From assembly GCA_913062645.1 (NCBI GenBank), contig CAJXVW010000001.1, positions 1-64,000 on the forward strand: 64,000 bases of DNA. The letters run 5' to 3'. The notes below the pieces were generated by a model. That model saw nothing but the letters and a program-made list of their open reading frames with translations, made no database searches and had not been told where the DNA came from. The stretch is from an uncultured Mycoplasmatota bacterium. Its GTDB lineage: Bacteria; Bacillota_I; Bacilli_A; Izemoplasmatales; Izemoplasmataceae. Positions 32,572-42,060 of this stretch are shown here, piece by piece; position 1 is the first letter of the stretch, and every line of letters begins with the position of its first letter. The translations under genes were made by a program, and so were the position numbers.

Positions 32572-33720
32572 ATGAAGAAATTATTGACATTCATCATCGC
32601 ATTTGCAGCAACATTGACGCTTGCCGCTTGCGGCAGCGGAACCGAACAAGACATCGTAGCAGATAATCTGTCCAGCGAGGAAAGCCTCGCGACCTTGAGT
32701 TATCTCTCGGCCGGCTTTCTCGATTTCAGCACCCCGACCAACGTACAAACCGGTCTGGTGTTCCTGAATGACGAAGACACGACCGTCATCGAAGAAGAAC
32801 TCGATGACGTAAATCTCTATTTCGACCGTCTCAAAGGCATGATCGACAACGGTGTGGAATCCTTCGGCAGTGTTGTCGAAGAGGCGAGTGACAATGAACT
32901 CTATGAATACAAACTGACGTTCACCGTCAACGAAGAAGTCTACCTGATCTACTACAACCTCGACGACGTCACCGGCGAAATGACCGGCATCATCATTGTC
33001 GGCGATCAGGAGTACACCTTCGAAGTCGTCGACAACATGCGCGAGTACAAATACGGCGAACAAGAGAAAAACGAGAACGCCCAGCAGAGCTCCGAACAGA
33101 ACGCCAACCAGAACAACGACGGCGGCGGCGCTCAGAATCAGGATCAGGAAGACGAGCAGAACGGCAACGCCAACCAACAAAATCAAGATGACGACGTCGA
33201 CACCGAAGACGAGGTAGACGACGAGGTCGATACCGAAGAGGAAGACGACGAAGACGACGCCAACGAAACCAAGATGATGTTGGTGGCGCACAGTGGCGAC
33301 GACACGATCAAGATCATGTACAAGACCGAAGTCGAAGACGATGAAACCACCACCAAGTTCGACATGGAACAGACCATCGCCGGCGTCACCACCCAGATTC
33401 GTCTGAAGATCTCGATGGAAGAAGATGAATACAAGATCGACATTGAAGACGGCGAAGACCGCTACACCTTCAAACAAGAAGTCGAAGACGACGCCATCGT
33501 CTACAAACTGACGTATCAGGTCGACGGCGTCAGCGGCACCGTCCGCATCACCGAAACCGTCGATGAAAATGGCGAAACCGTCTACGAATACCGCATTCAG
33601 GAAGCCGGCAAACAGCGCAACGCTGAACGCGGACGTCCCGAATCGAAAGGATTCGACGATGACGATGACGAAAGCGAAGACAATGAAGAAGATACCGAGG
33701 ACGACAGCAACGAAGCATGA
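32572..33720 (+). CDS. Lipoprotein that duplicates the anti-sigma external domain
   Basis: A 382-residue lipoprotein: signal peptide with lipobox TLAAC (C20), module 1 (about 38-165, LSYLSAGF and NLYFDRLKG), an acidic Asn/Gln-rich linker (about 165-235), module 2 (about 238-352, KLTYQVDGVSGTVRITET) and an acidic tail. Modules 1 and 2 align with the anti-sigma-like protein: LSYLSAGF versus ISYLSASF, LNDEDTT versus LNDTDTT, VDGVSGTVRITET versus LNGVSGQARITET, and both end module 2 with RGRP. ATG 32572 follows AAAAGGAGCGG. It may compete with or report to the anti-sigma sensor. Confidence 0.85.
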   Translation: MKKLLTFIIAFAATLTLAACGSGTEQDIVADNLSSEESLATLSYLSAGFLDFSTPTNVQTGLVFLNDEDTTVIEEELDDVNLYFDRLKGMIDNGVESFGSVVEEASDNELYEYKLTFTVNEEVYLIYYNLDDVTGEMTGIIIVGDQEYTFEVVDNMREYKYGEQEKNENAQQSSEQNANQNNDGGGAQNQDQEDEQNGNANQQNQDDDVDTEDEVDDEVDTEEEDDEDDANETKMMLVAHSGDDTIKIMYKTEVEDDETTTKFDMEQTIAGVTTQIRLKISMEEDEYKIDIEDGEDRYTFKQEVEDDAIVYKLTYQVDGVSGTVRITETVDENGETVYEYRIQEAGKQRNAERGRPESKGFDDDDDESEDNEEDTEDDSNEA

Positions 33721-33733
33721 TATCCTCCCCACG

Positions 33734-33761
33734 AAGACGATGGCAACATCGTCTTTTTTTT
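33734..33761 (+). terminator. Terminator of the sigma-factor locus
   Basis: AAGACGATG-GCAA-CATCGTCTT (33734-33755) followed by T8, which runs directly into the next promoter (TATAAT 33764-33769). Confidence 0.86.
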
Positions 33762-33791
33762 GGTATAATTGAAGTGAAAGAAGGTGGGACC

Positions 33792-35300
33792 ATGACACGA
33801 CAGCAAATTGTCAGCGCCCAGGAAATGAAACAACTTGATCAACTCACCATGAAAGAACAGGGCATCAGCTCCTATGATTTGATGCGGCGAGCTGGAAAAC
33901 GGATCTTCGAACATCTCTTGAACGAAGGCCACGGTAACCTGGATGAACGACTGCTGGTGGTTGCCGGTAGCGGCAACAACGGCGGCGACGCGATGGTCGT
34001 CGCATATCATCTGTTGGAACTCGGATTGCATGTCGACATCGTCATCGTGGGAAGCCAATCGTCACAGAGCGAGGAATCTAAGCGGATTCTGAAAGAACTG
34101 GAAGCGATCGATGCATCCATCCTTCGGGTTTCATCCGAAGCAGATTTGTCGGAGTTCGAGACGGTGCTGGAACATGCCACTATCGTTCTTGACGGTTTGT
34201 TCGGCATCGGTCTGTCACGTGATGTCGAAGGCCTGCATCACAATGTCATCACCCGCATCAACGCCAGTTATGCGACCACCATCAGCATTGACATCCCATC
34301 GGGTCTGAACGCCGACAACGGGTGTGTCATGGGGGTGGCGATCCACGCCGATCATACGATTGTCATCCAGAACTTCAAACAGGGCAATCTTCTCAATGAT
34401 GCGATGGATCATTCCGGAGAGATGACATTGTTGGATGTTGGCATCCTGCAGATGATCTTTCCCGATGAACAAACCTTGCTTCCGTTGTCCTACCTGAACA
34501 ACAAGATCCCCAAGCGACCACGCAACTCCTACAAGTACATGTTCGGAGACGTGATGACCATTGGCGGTTCCAAAGGCATGATGGGAGCTCCACTGTTGTG
34601 CGCCTGCGCCGCGCTTCGCAGCGGTAGCGGACTGTCGCGACTCCTGTATCACGAGAAGTATCTGGCCCACGTCCACAATCCCTATCCCGACGTCATGGTT
34701 GACACCTATGGCGGGATCGAGGAGATTCCGCAAATGGTACGCAAACTGGATGCGATCGTGTTCGGACCTGGATTGGGGCGCAATGACGACTACAATCTGG
34801 AGGTACTCCAGTATTTGCTCTCCACCGACATCCCGTTGGTTGTCGATGCGGATGGCATATTCTATCTGAAACAATTGTTGAAGGACTACAGCGAACGACC
34901 GAACATCATCATCACGCCGCACTACAAGGAGATGGCAAATTTCCTCGGCGTATCCACCAATGACGTTCGCAAGGAACCGATCCTGTATGCCCGTAACATT
35001 GCTCACAAGTACAATCTCACGGTTGTGTTGAAGGGAACCTGCACGATCATCACCGACAACGAACAAACTTTCTTCAGCAACCACGGCAACACCGGACTTG
35101 CGACCGCCGGTACCGGCGATGTGCTGTCCGGCATCATCGGCAGTCTCCTGGGACGTTCCATGGACCCGCTGGAAGCAGCCAAACTCGGCGTGTTGATCCA
35201 CTCGTTCGCCGCCCGCTTGACGCGCGATGTCCATGGTGAAGAGTCGATGATCGCCTCCGATCTGATATCGGCGTTGCCGGAGGTTCTAAAACGTGTCTGA
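33792..35300 (+). CDS. nnr: Bifunctional NAD(P)H-hydrate epimerase / ADP-dependent dehydratase
   Basis: A 502-residue fused repair enzyme for damaged NAD(P)H hydrates. The N-terminal epimerase domain (about 1-210) shows GSGNNGGDAM, and the C-terminal ribokinase-like dehydratase (about 225-500) shows GPGLG and GTGDVLSGIIGSLLGR, the ADP/ATP site. Bacillota often fuse both activities. ATG 33792 is preceded by AAGGTGGG; 25 upstream codons contain promoter and terminator. The next gene's GTG overlaps its stop. Confidence 0.95.
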   Translation: MTRQQIVSAQEMKQLDQLTMKEQGISSYDLMRRAGKRIFEHLLNEGHGNLDERLLVVAGSGNNGGDAMVVAYHLLELGLHVDIVIVGSQSSQSEESKRILKELEAIDASILRVSSEADLSEFETVLEHATIVLDGLFGIGLSRDVEGLHHNVITRINASYATTISIDIPSGLNADNGCVMGVAIHADHTIVIQNFKQGNLLNDAMDHSGEMTLLDVGILQMIFPDEQTLLPLSYLNNKIPKRPRNSYKYMFGDVMTIGGSKGMMGAPLLCACAALRSGSGLSRLLYHEKYLAHVHNPYPDVMVDTYGGIEEIPQMVRKLDAIVFGPGLGRNDDYNLEVLQYLLSTDIPLVVDADGIFYLKQLLKDYSERPNIIITPHYKEMANFLGVSTNDVRKEPILYARNIAHKYNLTVVLKGTCTIITDNEQTFFSNHGNTGLATAGTGDVLSGIIGSLLGRSMDPLEAAKLGVLIHSFAARLTRDVHGEESMIASDLISALPEVLKRV

Positions 35301-36063
35301 GCTGCGCATCCTGTCACTGAACCTGCATTGTCTGGTGGAAGCGGACCTGGATGCCAAACAACGACGCATCGCCCGTGAGATTCACGATCGCGACATCGAT
35401 GTCGTCTGTCTGCAAGAAGTGGCTCAGTCCATGGATCAACCCCTGGTTCATGACAACATCAAGGCCGACAATTACGCCTTGACACTGCAACGGTTGCTCC
35501 ACGATCTTGGCAAGCACTATCATCTTGCCTTTGTTCCATTCAAAATGTCGTTCAACAAGTACGATGAGGGGTTGGCGATTTTGTCCCGACACACGTTGCA
35601 CAATGTCGCGCATGCCTATCTGTCCAAAGGTCGCGACTATGCCGATTGGACAACCCGCAAGATCCTGGTCGCGGATATCCATCTCGAAGAGAACGTTCTA
35701 TCGGTGGCTACGACGCATTTTGGCTGGACCGACGACAATGAAACCTTCGAGGATCAGGTTGACACCGCGATGAGACTGCTCCAGCGGGACAATCCCGTGC
35801 TCCTTGCCGGCGATTTCAACGTTCGACCGAATACCACGGAGTTTCAACATGTTCTGAGCCACGGGTTTCACGATGTCTTCGCCGACGATCCGATGTTGTC
35901 CACCCATCCCACGCATGGTGGCATGTACGTGCATGAAACGGCGTCGAGAATTGATTACATCGTTGTCAATCGCCCGCATGAACGTCTGGATGGAGCGATT
36001 TTGTTTACGGAGGAACCAGTTAGCGATCACTATGGAATTTATGCTCGAATCAAACTCAAATAG
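35293..36063 (+). CDS. Endonuclease/exonuclease/phosphatase-family protein
   Basis: A 256-residue protein of the EEP superfamily (DNase I, sphingomyelinase, inositol phosphatases): LSLNLHC at the N terminus, the metal-binding glutamate in DVVCLQEV, GDFNV in the middle and the catalytic SDHYG at the C terminus. No signal peptide, so it is cytosolic; substrate might be a phosphodiester or nucleic acid. GTG 35293 follows GGAGGT by 8 bases and overlaps the nnr stop. Confidence 0.9.
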   Translation: MSELRILSLNLHCLVEADLDAKQRRIAREIHDRDIDVVCLQEVAQSMDQPLVHDNIKADNYALTLQRLLHDLGKHYHLAFVPFKMSFNKYDEGLAILSRHTLHNVAHAYLSKGRDYADWTTRKILVADIHLEENVLSVATTHFGWTDDNETFEDQVDTAMRLLQRDNPVLLAGDFNVRPNTTEFQHVLSHGFHDVFADDPMLSTHPTHGGMYVHETASRIDYIVVNRPHERLDGAILFTEEPVSDHYGIYARIKLK

Positions 36064-36086
36064 AGTGCGACCGCACTCTATTTCTA
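36059..36086 (+). terminator. Terminator after the EEP gene
   Basis: TAGAGTGC/GCACTCTA (36061-36068, 36073-36080) with a weak T-run; the stop codon is the first three bases of the stem. Confidence 0.65.
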
Positions 36087-36120
36087 TGTTATAATGGGGG
36101 TAAGAATGAGGTGGTATCGG

Positions 36121-36678
36121 ATGAGAGTATTTATCGCCGTCGAGTTCGACGATGACATCAAACGCTATCTGAAGCAAGTCCAGGATATCGTCAAGACCAC
36201 GACCGTCAGCGGAAACTTCACGCACTATTCCAACTTCCATCTCACCTTGAAATACATCGGAAACATCTACAACGGTGAGTATGAGGAATTGTGTCAATGC
36301 ATCGATGACGCCTGTTCTCGCACGGCACCGTTTTCCATACGAATCGGGGACATTGGGGCCTTTCACAAGAAGAACTCCAGCATCCTCTGGGTCGCCGTCA
36401 CGGAAGGACGAAGCGAGCTGAAACGACTCTTTGAGCGGATCGAGACGGAAGTTGTCGAATCGGGATTCGAGCCGGACAACCGCAAATACCGCCCGCACAT
36501 CACGATCGGCAAGAAGATTGTCTTTTCCAATGGATCCTTCACCAACGGATTGCCGTATTATGATCGGGACATCCCGGTGACCGGACTGACGCTGTATCAA
36601 TCGCATCGCGTGGATGGTGTTCTGACTTACACGCCCTTGTACCGCAGACCATTTGAACAGGAGTACAACAATGAATGA
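36121..36678 (+). CDS. thpR: RNA 2',3'-cyclic phosphodiesterase
   Basis: A 185-residue 2H phosphoesterase. Two HxTx catalytic motifs are intact: HLTL at H40 and HITI at H126. It opens 2',3'-cyclic phosphates on RNA ends to 2'-phosphates; it was first described as an archaeal or E. coli 2'-5' RNA ligase. GAGGTGG precedes ATG 36121. TATAAT lies near 36090. It overlaps the next gene by 8 bases. Confidence 0.95.
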   Translation: MRVFIAVEFDDDIKRYLKQVQDIVKTTTVSGNFTHYSNFHLTLKYIGNIYNGEYEELCQCIDDACSRTAPFSIRIGDIGAFHKKNSSILWVAVTEGRSELKRLFERIETEVVESGFEPDNRKYRPHITIGKKIVFSNGSFTNGLPYYDRDIPVTGLTLYQSHRVDGVLTYTPLYRRPFEQEYNNE

Positions 36679-37003
36679 CAACGAGACCAGAAGCATCTTT
36701 CAAGACAATCCGCAAGCCGTCCAGAACCTGTTGGTGTATGGATCGATTCTGACGACCAATCTGCTCTATGTGCTGATCGTGTGGATTCTGATTTACTTCA
36801 CGGACGGCAGTTTTGCATTCACCGGATTCTACCTGTTTCTCATCCTCAACGGCATGTCGTTTGCGGGGATGTTGTTCATCACCCGCAACGCGCTGATCAA
36901 CGACGCCGACCGCACCAAAACGATCACGCATCTGGCGGTCGCACACGTGCCCTGTCTGATCGGACTGACGTATGTCATGTTTGAGTACTTCATACTGTTA
37001 TGA
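36671..37003 (+). CDS. Small multi-helix membrane protein, unknown
   Basis: A 110-residue protein with three to four helices (about 24-45, 50-70 and 87-108) and a polar N terminus (NDNETRSIFQD). I do not recognise it. ATG 36671 follows CAGGAG by 7 bases. It overlaps thpR by 8 bases and shares ATGA with the thioesterase gene, so it belongs to a three-gene unit. Confidence 0.75.
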   Translation: MNDNETRSIFQDNPQAVQNLLVYGSILTTNLLYVLIVWILIYFTDGSFAFTGFYLFLILNGMSFAGMLFITRNALINDADRTKTITHLAVAHVPCLIGLTYVMFEYFILL

Positions 37004-37404
37004 AACATCGCTACGAACTGCAGTTGCGCTACAGCGACAGCGATCAGATGGGCGTCGTCTACCACGCCAATTATTTCTCATTTTTCGAACTTGGTCGCAC
37101 GGCGATGCTGCGCGAACACGGTATTGATTATTACGACATCGAACGACGCGGGTTCATGTTCCCGGTCCGTGACGTGGATTGCACCTACTTGAAACCGATC
37201 ACGCTCGGCGAGCAGATCTTCTGTGAGACCGAACTGGTGGAACTGACAAAGGTGAAGATCGTGTTTGAACACAAACTTCTCGACCAAGCTGGAGAAATCA
37301 AAGCCATCGGCCATAGTTCCATTGTTGCCGTTCGCAAGGACGACTTCCGGATCATCCGGATGGACGAGCACTTGCCGGACGTCTTCGCTCTCAAGGATAT
37401 CTAA
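37000..37404 (+). CDS. Hotdog-fold acyl-CoA thioesterase (YbgC/FadM-like)
   Basis: A 134-residue hotdog thioesterase. The active-site block YSDSDQMGVVYHANYFSFFE carries the catalytic aspartate of the 4-hydroxybenzoyl-CoA thioesterase group. It probably releases fatty acid from acyl-CoA or acyl-ACP. Starts in the ATGA overlap with the membrane protein gene. A clean hairpin follows. Confidence 0.93.
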   Translation: MKHRYELQLRYSDSDQMGVVYHANYFSFFELGRTAMLREHGIDYYDIERRGFMFPVRDVDCTYLKPITLGEQIFCETELVELTKVKIVFEHKLLDQAGEIKAIGHSSIVAVRKDDFRIIRMDEHLPDVFALKDI

Positions 37405-37428
37405 CAGACGGGAAACCGTCTTTTTTTG
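37405..37428 (+). terminator. Terminator of the thpR unit
   Basis: AGACGG-GAAA-CCGTCT (37406-37421) followed by T8. Confidence 0.85.
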
Positions 37429-37445
37429 TGGTTCATACTTTACCA

Positions 37446-37513
37446 CTTTATCGGTATAAAGCGCTCCATTAAGCCATTTTAACCTTTTCTATGAATGTCT
37501 TTTATAGTATAAT
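37446..37513 (+). promoter_or_regulatory. Promoter region of the hut operon
   Basis: TATAAT at 37508-37513 lies 28 bases before hutH. An inverted repeat CTTTAT-CGGT-ATAAAG (37446-37461) further upstream may be an activator or repressor site. No hut regulator gene is in the window. Confidence 0.55.
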
Positions 37514-37540
37514 AAACGTACGAAGGATGAGGTGATTTCA

Positions 37541-39061
37541 ATGGTTCGACTCAACGGCAACGGATTGTCTTTGGAGCGATTCATGAAGGTGGTTCGCGAC
37601 TTCGAGACAGTCGTGATTTCCGAGGAACAACAAGCGTTGGTTCGCGATGCGAATCAGCTGGTTCGCAAGATCGTCGAAGACGAGCAACCGGTCTATGGCA
37701 TCAACACCGGATTCGGCAAACTCGCCGACGTCCCCATCAATAAATGCGACACTGCGACCCTGCAGGAGAATCTACTGAAAAGTCATGCCTGCGGCGTCGG
37801 CGAACCGCTGTCCGAAGAAATCGTTCGCGGGATGATGCTGCTCCGCATCAATGCGTTGGTGCGCGGCAACAGCGGCATTCGGCTAAAAGTCGTCGAGAAA
37901 CTGGTGGAGATGCTCAACAAGCAGGTTCATCCGGTTGTGTTTGAGAAAGGCAGCCTTGGGGCCAGTGGAGATCTGGCTCCGCTTTCGCACATGAGTCTGC
38001 CGATTATCGGACTTGGGGAGTGCTTTGTAGATGGCGAACGGATGACAACACAAAGAGCCTTCACCATCAAGAACATCGATGCCATTCCCCATCTGGAAGC
38101 CAAAGAAGGGCTGTCTCTGATCAATGGCACGCAGGCGATGACAAGCATTGGTGCGATCGCCTTGTTTGACGCTTTTCGTCTGGCACGCCTGGCGAACGTT
38201 TCATTGGCGATGACGATGGAGGCGACTGGCGGAATCATCGACGCCTACGATCCTCGCGTTCACAAGGTCCGTGGTCATCTTGGCCAGATAGCCGTCGCCG
38301 CCGAAGTTTTGGAACATCTCAACGGCAGTCGACACGTCACCTGCCAGGGCGAAGAACGCGTTCAGGATGCGTACTCGATTCGCTGCGCTCCGCAAGTTCA
38401 TGGGGCGACGATCGATGCCCTTTTGTTCATTCGCGAGAAGGTCGAAATCGAAATGAACGCCGTTACCGACAACCCGATCCTGTTCACCGAGGACGGTGCG
38501 GCGATCAGCGCCGGTAACTTTCACGGCCAACCATTGGCGTTGCCGTTTGACTACCTGGGCATCGCTCTGAGTGAACTGGCCAACATATCGGAACGCCGCA
38601 TCGAGCGGATGGTGAATCCGGCCCTTTCCAATGGATTGCCGCCATTCCTTGTCAAGAATCCAGGATTGAACTCCGGGTTCATGATCGTGCAATACAGTGC
38701 TGCCTCGTTGGTCAGTGAGAACAAAGTGCTGGCCCATCCGGCTTCGGTCGACAGCATCCCCTCTTCCGCCAATCAGGAGGATCACGTGTCAATGGGTACG
38801 ATCGGCGCCCGCAAGGCGTATGACATACTGAAAAATGCCCGTCGCGTCGTGGCGATGGAACTGATGACGGCCTGTCAGGCGATCGATCTGAAACCGCACA
38901 TGGCACTTGGCCGCGACACCGAAAGGGCGTATAATGAAATTAGGAAACATGTACCGTTCGTGGAAGACGACGAGATCATGTATCATCACATCCACAAGAT
39001 GGAACAACTGTTGTCGTCGGGCGAACTGGAATCCGCATTGTTCAAGGAGGAAACGGAATGA
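37541..39061 (+). CDS. hutH: Histidine ammonia-lyase
   Basis: A 506-residue enzyme that turns histidine to urocanate and ammonia, first step of histidine degradation. The Ala-Ser-Gly that forms the MIO cofactor is A141-S142-G143, in GSLGASGDLAPLSH; length is typical. GATGAGGTG precedes ATG 37541; GTG 37532 lies inside that site. First gene of a five-gene unit; its stop overlaps the hutU start (ATGA). Confidence 0.97.
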   Translation: MVRLNGNGLSLERFMKVVRDFETVVISEEQQALVRDANQLVRKIVEDEQPVYGINTGFGKLADVPINKCDTATLQENLLKSHACGVGEPLSEEIVRGMMLLRINALVRGNSGIRLKVVEKLVEMLNKQVHPVVFEKGSLGASGDLAPLSHMSLPIIGLGECFVDGERMTTQRAFTIKNIDAIPHLEAKEGLSLINGTQAMTSIGAIALFDAFRLARLANVSLAMTMEATGGIIDAYDPRVHKVRGHLGQIAVAAEVLEHLNGSRHVTCQGEERVQDAYSIRCAPQVHGATIDALLFIREKVEIEMNAVTDNPILFTEDGAAISAGNFHGQPLALPFDYLGIALSELANISERRIERMVNPALSNGLPPFLVKNPGLNSGFMIVQYSAASLVSENKVLAHPASVDSIPSSANQEDHVSMGTIGARKAYDILKNARRVVAMELMTACQAIDLKPHMALGRDTERAYNEIRKHVPFVEDDEIMYHHIHKMEQLLSSGELESALFKEETE

Positions 39062-41082
39062 CCCATTCACAATCCTTCACCCTCGCTGACATTTTCCCCA
39101 AGCTGCCGGAGTACCCGGCGTTTCAAGATGGCATCCGTCGCGCCCCCAAGCGCACGTTTGTCCTGAGCGAAGAAGAAACCGCGCTGGCGCTCAAGAATGC
39201 ACTGCGTTACGTCCCCCAAGAATGGCATGACACGCTGGCCCCGGAGTTTCTGGATGAACTCCTGACCAGAGGACGCATCTACGGCTACCGTTTTCGTCCC
39301 GAAGGACGGATCTGGGGCAAACCGATCGATCGATACGAAGGCAACACCATCGAAGGCAAAGCGTTCCAGGTGATGATCGACAACAATCTGGATTTTGACA
39401 TCGCGCTCTATCCCTACGAACTCGTCACCTATGGAGAAACCGGTCGTGTGATGCAGAATTGGATGCAGTATCATCTCGTCAAGAAGTACCTTGAAGTGAT
39501 GAACGACACGCAGACGCTGGTGCTGATGAGCGGACATCCGCTCGGGCTGTTCGCCACCCACAAGAATGCACCACGAGTGATTCTCACCAACGGTCTGATG
39601 ATCGGCCAGTTCAATGACATCGACAACTGGAACCGCGCCGCTCAACTAGGGGTCGCCAGTTACGGTCAGATGACGGCCGGTGGCTGGATGTACATCGGTC
39701 CCCAAGGCATCGTCCACGGGACTTATTCAACATTACTCAATGCCGGTCGCAGTAAACTCGGCATTCCCGAAACCGACAACCTTGCCGGCAAACTGTTCGT
39801 ATCCTCCGGACTCGGAGGCATGAGTGGTGCGCAGGGCAAGGCCATTGAAATCTGCGGTGGTGTCGGCATCATCGCCGAAGTCGACAAGTCGCGCATTGAC
39901 ACGCGACACGAGCAAGGCTGGGTGTCGGTCGTTGTCGACACTCCGGAAGATGCGTTTCAACGCGCCAAAGCGGCACAAGCCAACAACGAAGCGCTTGCGA
40001 TTGCCTTCTACGGCAACATCGTCGATCTCTTGGAATATGCTGCGAAGGAACACATCCACATCGATCTGCTCAGTGACCAAACCAGTTGTCACGCCGTGTA
40101 TGACGGCGGTTATTGCCCGGTTGGCGTGACGTTTGAAGAACGCACGGAACTGTTGCAACACGACAAAAAACGGTTCAAACAACTGGTGGACGAGGGATTG
40201 AAGCGTCATTATGAAGCGATTCAAACCATCACCGACCAAGGGACCTATTTCTTTGATTACGGCAATAGTTTCATGAAGGCGATCTACGACAGCGGCATCG
40301 CCTCGATTTGTAAGAACGGCGTCAACGATCTGGATGGATTCATCTGGCCCAGTTACGTCGAAGACATCATGGGACCACTGTTGTTCGATTATGGGTACGG
40401 TCCGTTCCGCTGGGTCTGTCTGTCGGGGAAAGACGAAGATCTCGACAAGACCGATCAAGCTGCGATGGCTTGCATCAATCCCGACCGACGGTTCCAGGAT
40501 CGCGACAACTACAACTGGATTCGCGATGCCAAACAAAACCGGTTGGTCGTTGGAACCAAGGCACGGATTCTCTATCAGGATGCCTACGGCCGTCTGAACA
40601 TCGCACTGAAGTTCAATGACATGGTTCGCAACCATGAGATCGGACCCGTCATGCTCGGTCGCGATCATCACGATACCGGCGGCACCGACAGTCCGTTCCG
40701 CGAAACATCCAACATCAAGGATGGCAGCAACGTCATGAGTGAAATGGCGACCCATGTCGCCCTTGGCAACGCCTCCCGCGGCATGAGCCTCGTCGCTCTC
40801 CACAATGGCGGCGGCGTCGGTATCGGCAAGGTCGTCAACGGTGGCTACGGCATGGTTCTCGACGGCAGTTCCCGGGTCGATGAAATCCTCAAGACGGCAA
40901 TGCTGTTCGACGTGATGGGCGGTGTCAGCCGCCGTGCCTGGGCACAGAACGATCACGCCGTATCGACCGCCGCGGACTACAACGACATCGACAACAATTC
41001 GATGATCACGTTGCCGCACGCTTCCGATGAATCGCTCATCCGTGAACTCGTCAAGACCCATTACGTCAAAGGAGGAAAATGA
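39058..41082 (+). CDS. hutU: Urocanate hydratase
   Basis: A 674-residue NAD-dependent urocanase, giving 4-imidazolone-5-propanoate. It belongs to the long type (about 670 residues) seen in some Bacillota and Bacteroidota rather than the 555-residue HutU. SGHPLGLF, SGLGGMSGAQGKA and SDQTSCHAVYDGGY (with the conserved cysteine) are all present. It starts within the hutH stop and is followed closely by ftcD, whose ribosome site overlaps its end. Confidence 0.96.
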   Translation: MTHSQSFTLADIFPKLPEYPAFQDGIRRAPKRTFVLSEEETALALKNALRYVPQEWHDTLAPEFLDELLTRGRIYGYRFRPEGRIWGKPIDRYEGNTIEGKAFQVMIDNNLDFDIALYPYELVTYGETGRVMQNWMQYHLVKKYLEVMNDTQTLVLMSGHPLGLFATHKNAPRVILTNGLMIGQFNDIDNWNRAAQLGVASYGQMTAGGWMYIGPQGIVHGTYSTLLNAGRSKLGIPETDNLAGKLFVSSGLGGMSGAQGKAIEICGGVGIIAEVDKSRIDTRHEQGWVSVVVDTPEDAFQRAKAAQANNEALAIAFYGNIVDLLEYAAKEHIHIDLLSDQTSCHAVYDGGYCPVGVTFEERTELLQHDKKRFKQLVDEGLKRHYEAIQTITDQGTYFFDYGNSFMKAIYDSGIASICKNGVNDLDGFIWPSYVEDIMGPLLFDYGYGPFRWVCLSGKDEDLDKTDQAAMACINPDRRFQDRDNYNWIRDAKQNRLVVGTKARILYQDAYGRLNIALKFNDMVRNHEIGPVMLGRDHHDTGGTDSPFRETSNIKDGSNVMSEMATHVALGNASRGMSLVALHNGGGVGIGKVVNGGYGMVLDGSSRVDEILKTAMLFDVMGGVSRRAWAQNDHAVSTAADYNDIDNNSMITLPHASDESLIRELVKTHYVKGGK

Positions 41083-41083
41083 C

Positions 41084-42046
41084 ATGGCCCGCATCATCGA
41101 ATGCGTCCCCAATTTCAGTGAAGGGCGCGACAAGAAGATCATTGAAGCAATTGTCGCCCCCCTCAAGAACAAGCCTGGATTCACACTCGTCAGCTACGAG
41201 CCGGATGCCGACTACAACCGCACGGTCGTGACCTTGATCGGCGAACCAGAGCCGATTCTCGATGCACTCATGCCGTTTGTCGAAGCAGCATTGCAGCACA
41301 TCGACATGAACCACCAAAGCGGTGAACACCCGCGGATGGGTGCCGTCGACGTGATTCCGTTCATTCCGATTGAAGATGTCACCATGGAAGAATGCGTCGC
41401 GTACGCCAACGAGATTGCGAAACGCATCTGGGACACCTGTCACATCCCCAGTTTCTTGTACGCAGAAGCGGCTACCAAGAAGAATCGCGTCAAACTTCCC
41501 ACCATCCGCAAGGGGGAGTTCGAAGGCATGAAAGACAAAATCAAAGATCCCGAATGGACACCGGACTACGGGACCAACGAGATTCATCCGACGTTCGGCG
41601 TCATCGGCATCGGGGCCCGCATCCCCTTGATCGCCTACAACATCGATCTGGCGACTGAGAACACCAAAATCGCATCCTCGATTTCTCGAGCGATTCGGTT
41701 CTCCAGTGGCGGCTTCCGCCACATTCAGGCGGGACCGGTCTATCTCGACAGTCGTCAGCACGTGCAAGTGACGATGAACATTCTCGACTACAAAAAAAAT
41801 CCGCTCTACCGCATTCTCGAAACCGTGCGGATGGAAGCAAGACGATATCATGTCGACGTTCCGTCCTGCGAACTGGTCGGACTGATTCCCAAACAGGCGC
41901 TTCTCGATTCCTTGCGCTATTATTTGGAAGCGGCCGGCGAGTCGTTCGACAAGAACATGTCGTTTGAAGACATCGTCCGCTACAGCAAACACTACATCGG
42001 ATTCCGCGACTTCGATCAAGACAAGATCATCGAAGCGAACATATAA
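41084..42046 (+). CDS. ftcD: Glutamate formimidoyltransferase
   Basis: A 320-residue enzyme that moves the formimino group from formiminoglutamate to tetrahydrofolate. ECVPNFSEGRDKK at the N terminus and MGAVDVIPFIP are diagnostic. It is the stand-alone transferase; the cyclodeaminase is a separate gene at the operon end. ATG 41084 follows AAAGGAGG. Its presence means histidine degradation here ends through folate, not by HutG or HutF. Confidence 0.96.
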   Translation: MARIIECVPNFSEGRDKKIIEAIVAPLKNKPGFTLVSYEPDADYNRTVVTLIGEPEPILDALMPFVEAALQHIDMNHQSGEHPRMGAVDVIPFIPIEDVTMEECVAYANEIAKRIWDTCHIPSFLYAEAATKKNRVKLPTIRKGEFEGMKDKIKDPEWTPDYGTNEIHPTFGVIGIGARIPLIAYNIDLATENTKIASSISRAIRFSSGGFRHIQAGPVYLDSRQHVQVTMNILDYKKNPLYRILETVRMEARRYHVDVPSCELVGLIPKQALLDSLRYYLEAAGESFDKNMSFEDIVRYSKHYIGFRDFDQDKIIEANI

Positions 42047-42060
42047 AAGGAGGGATGCGC

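Noticed and set aside
39733-41184. A 483-codon minus-strand frame opposite hutU
   Set aside because: It is a shadow of the urocanase gene and would span two operon genes without a promoter or ribosome site.
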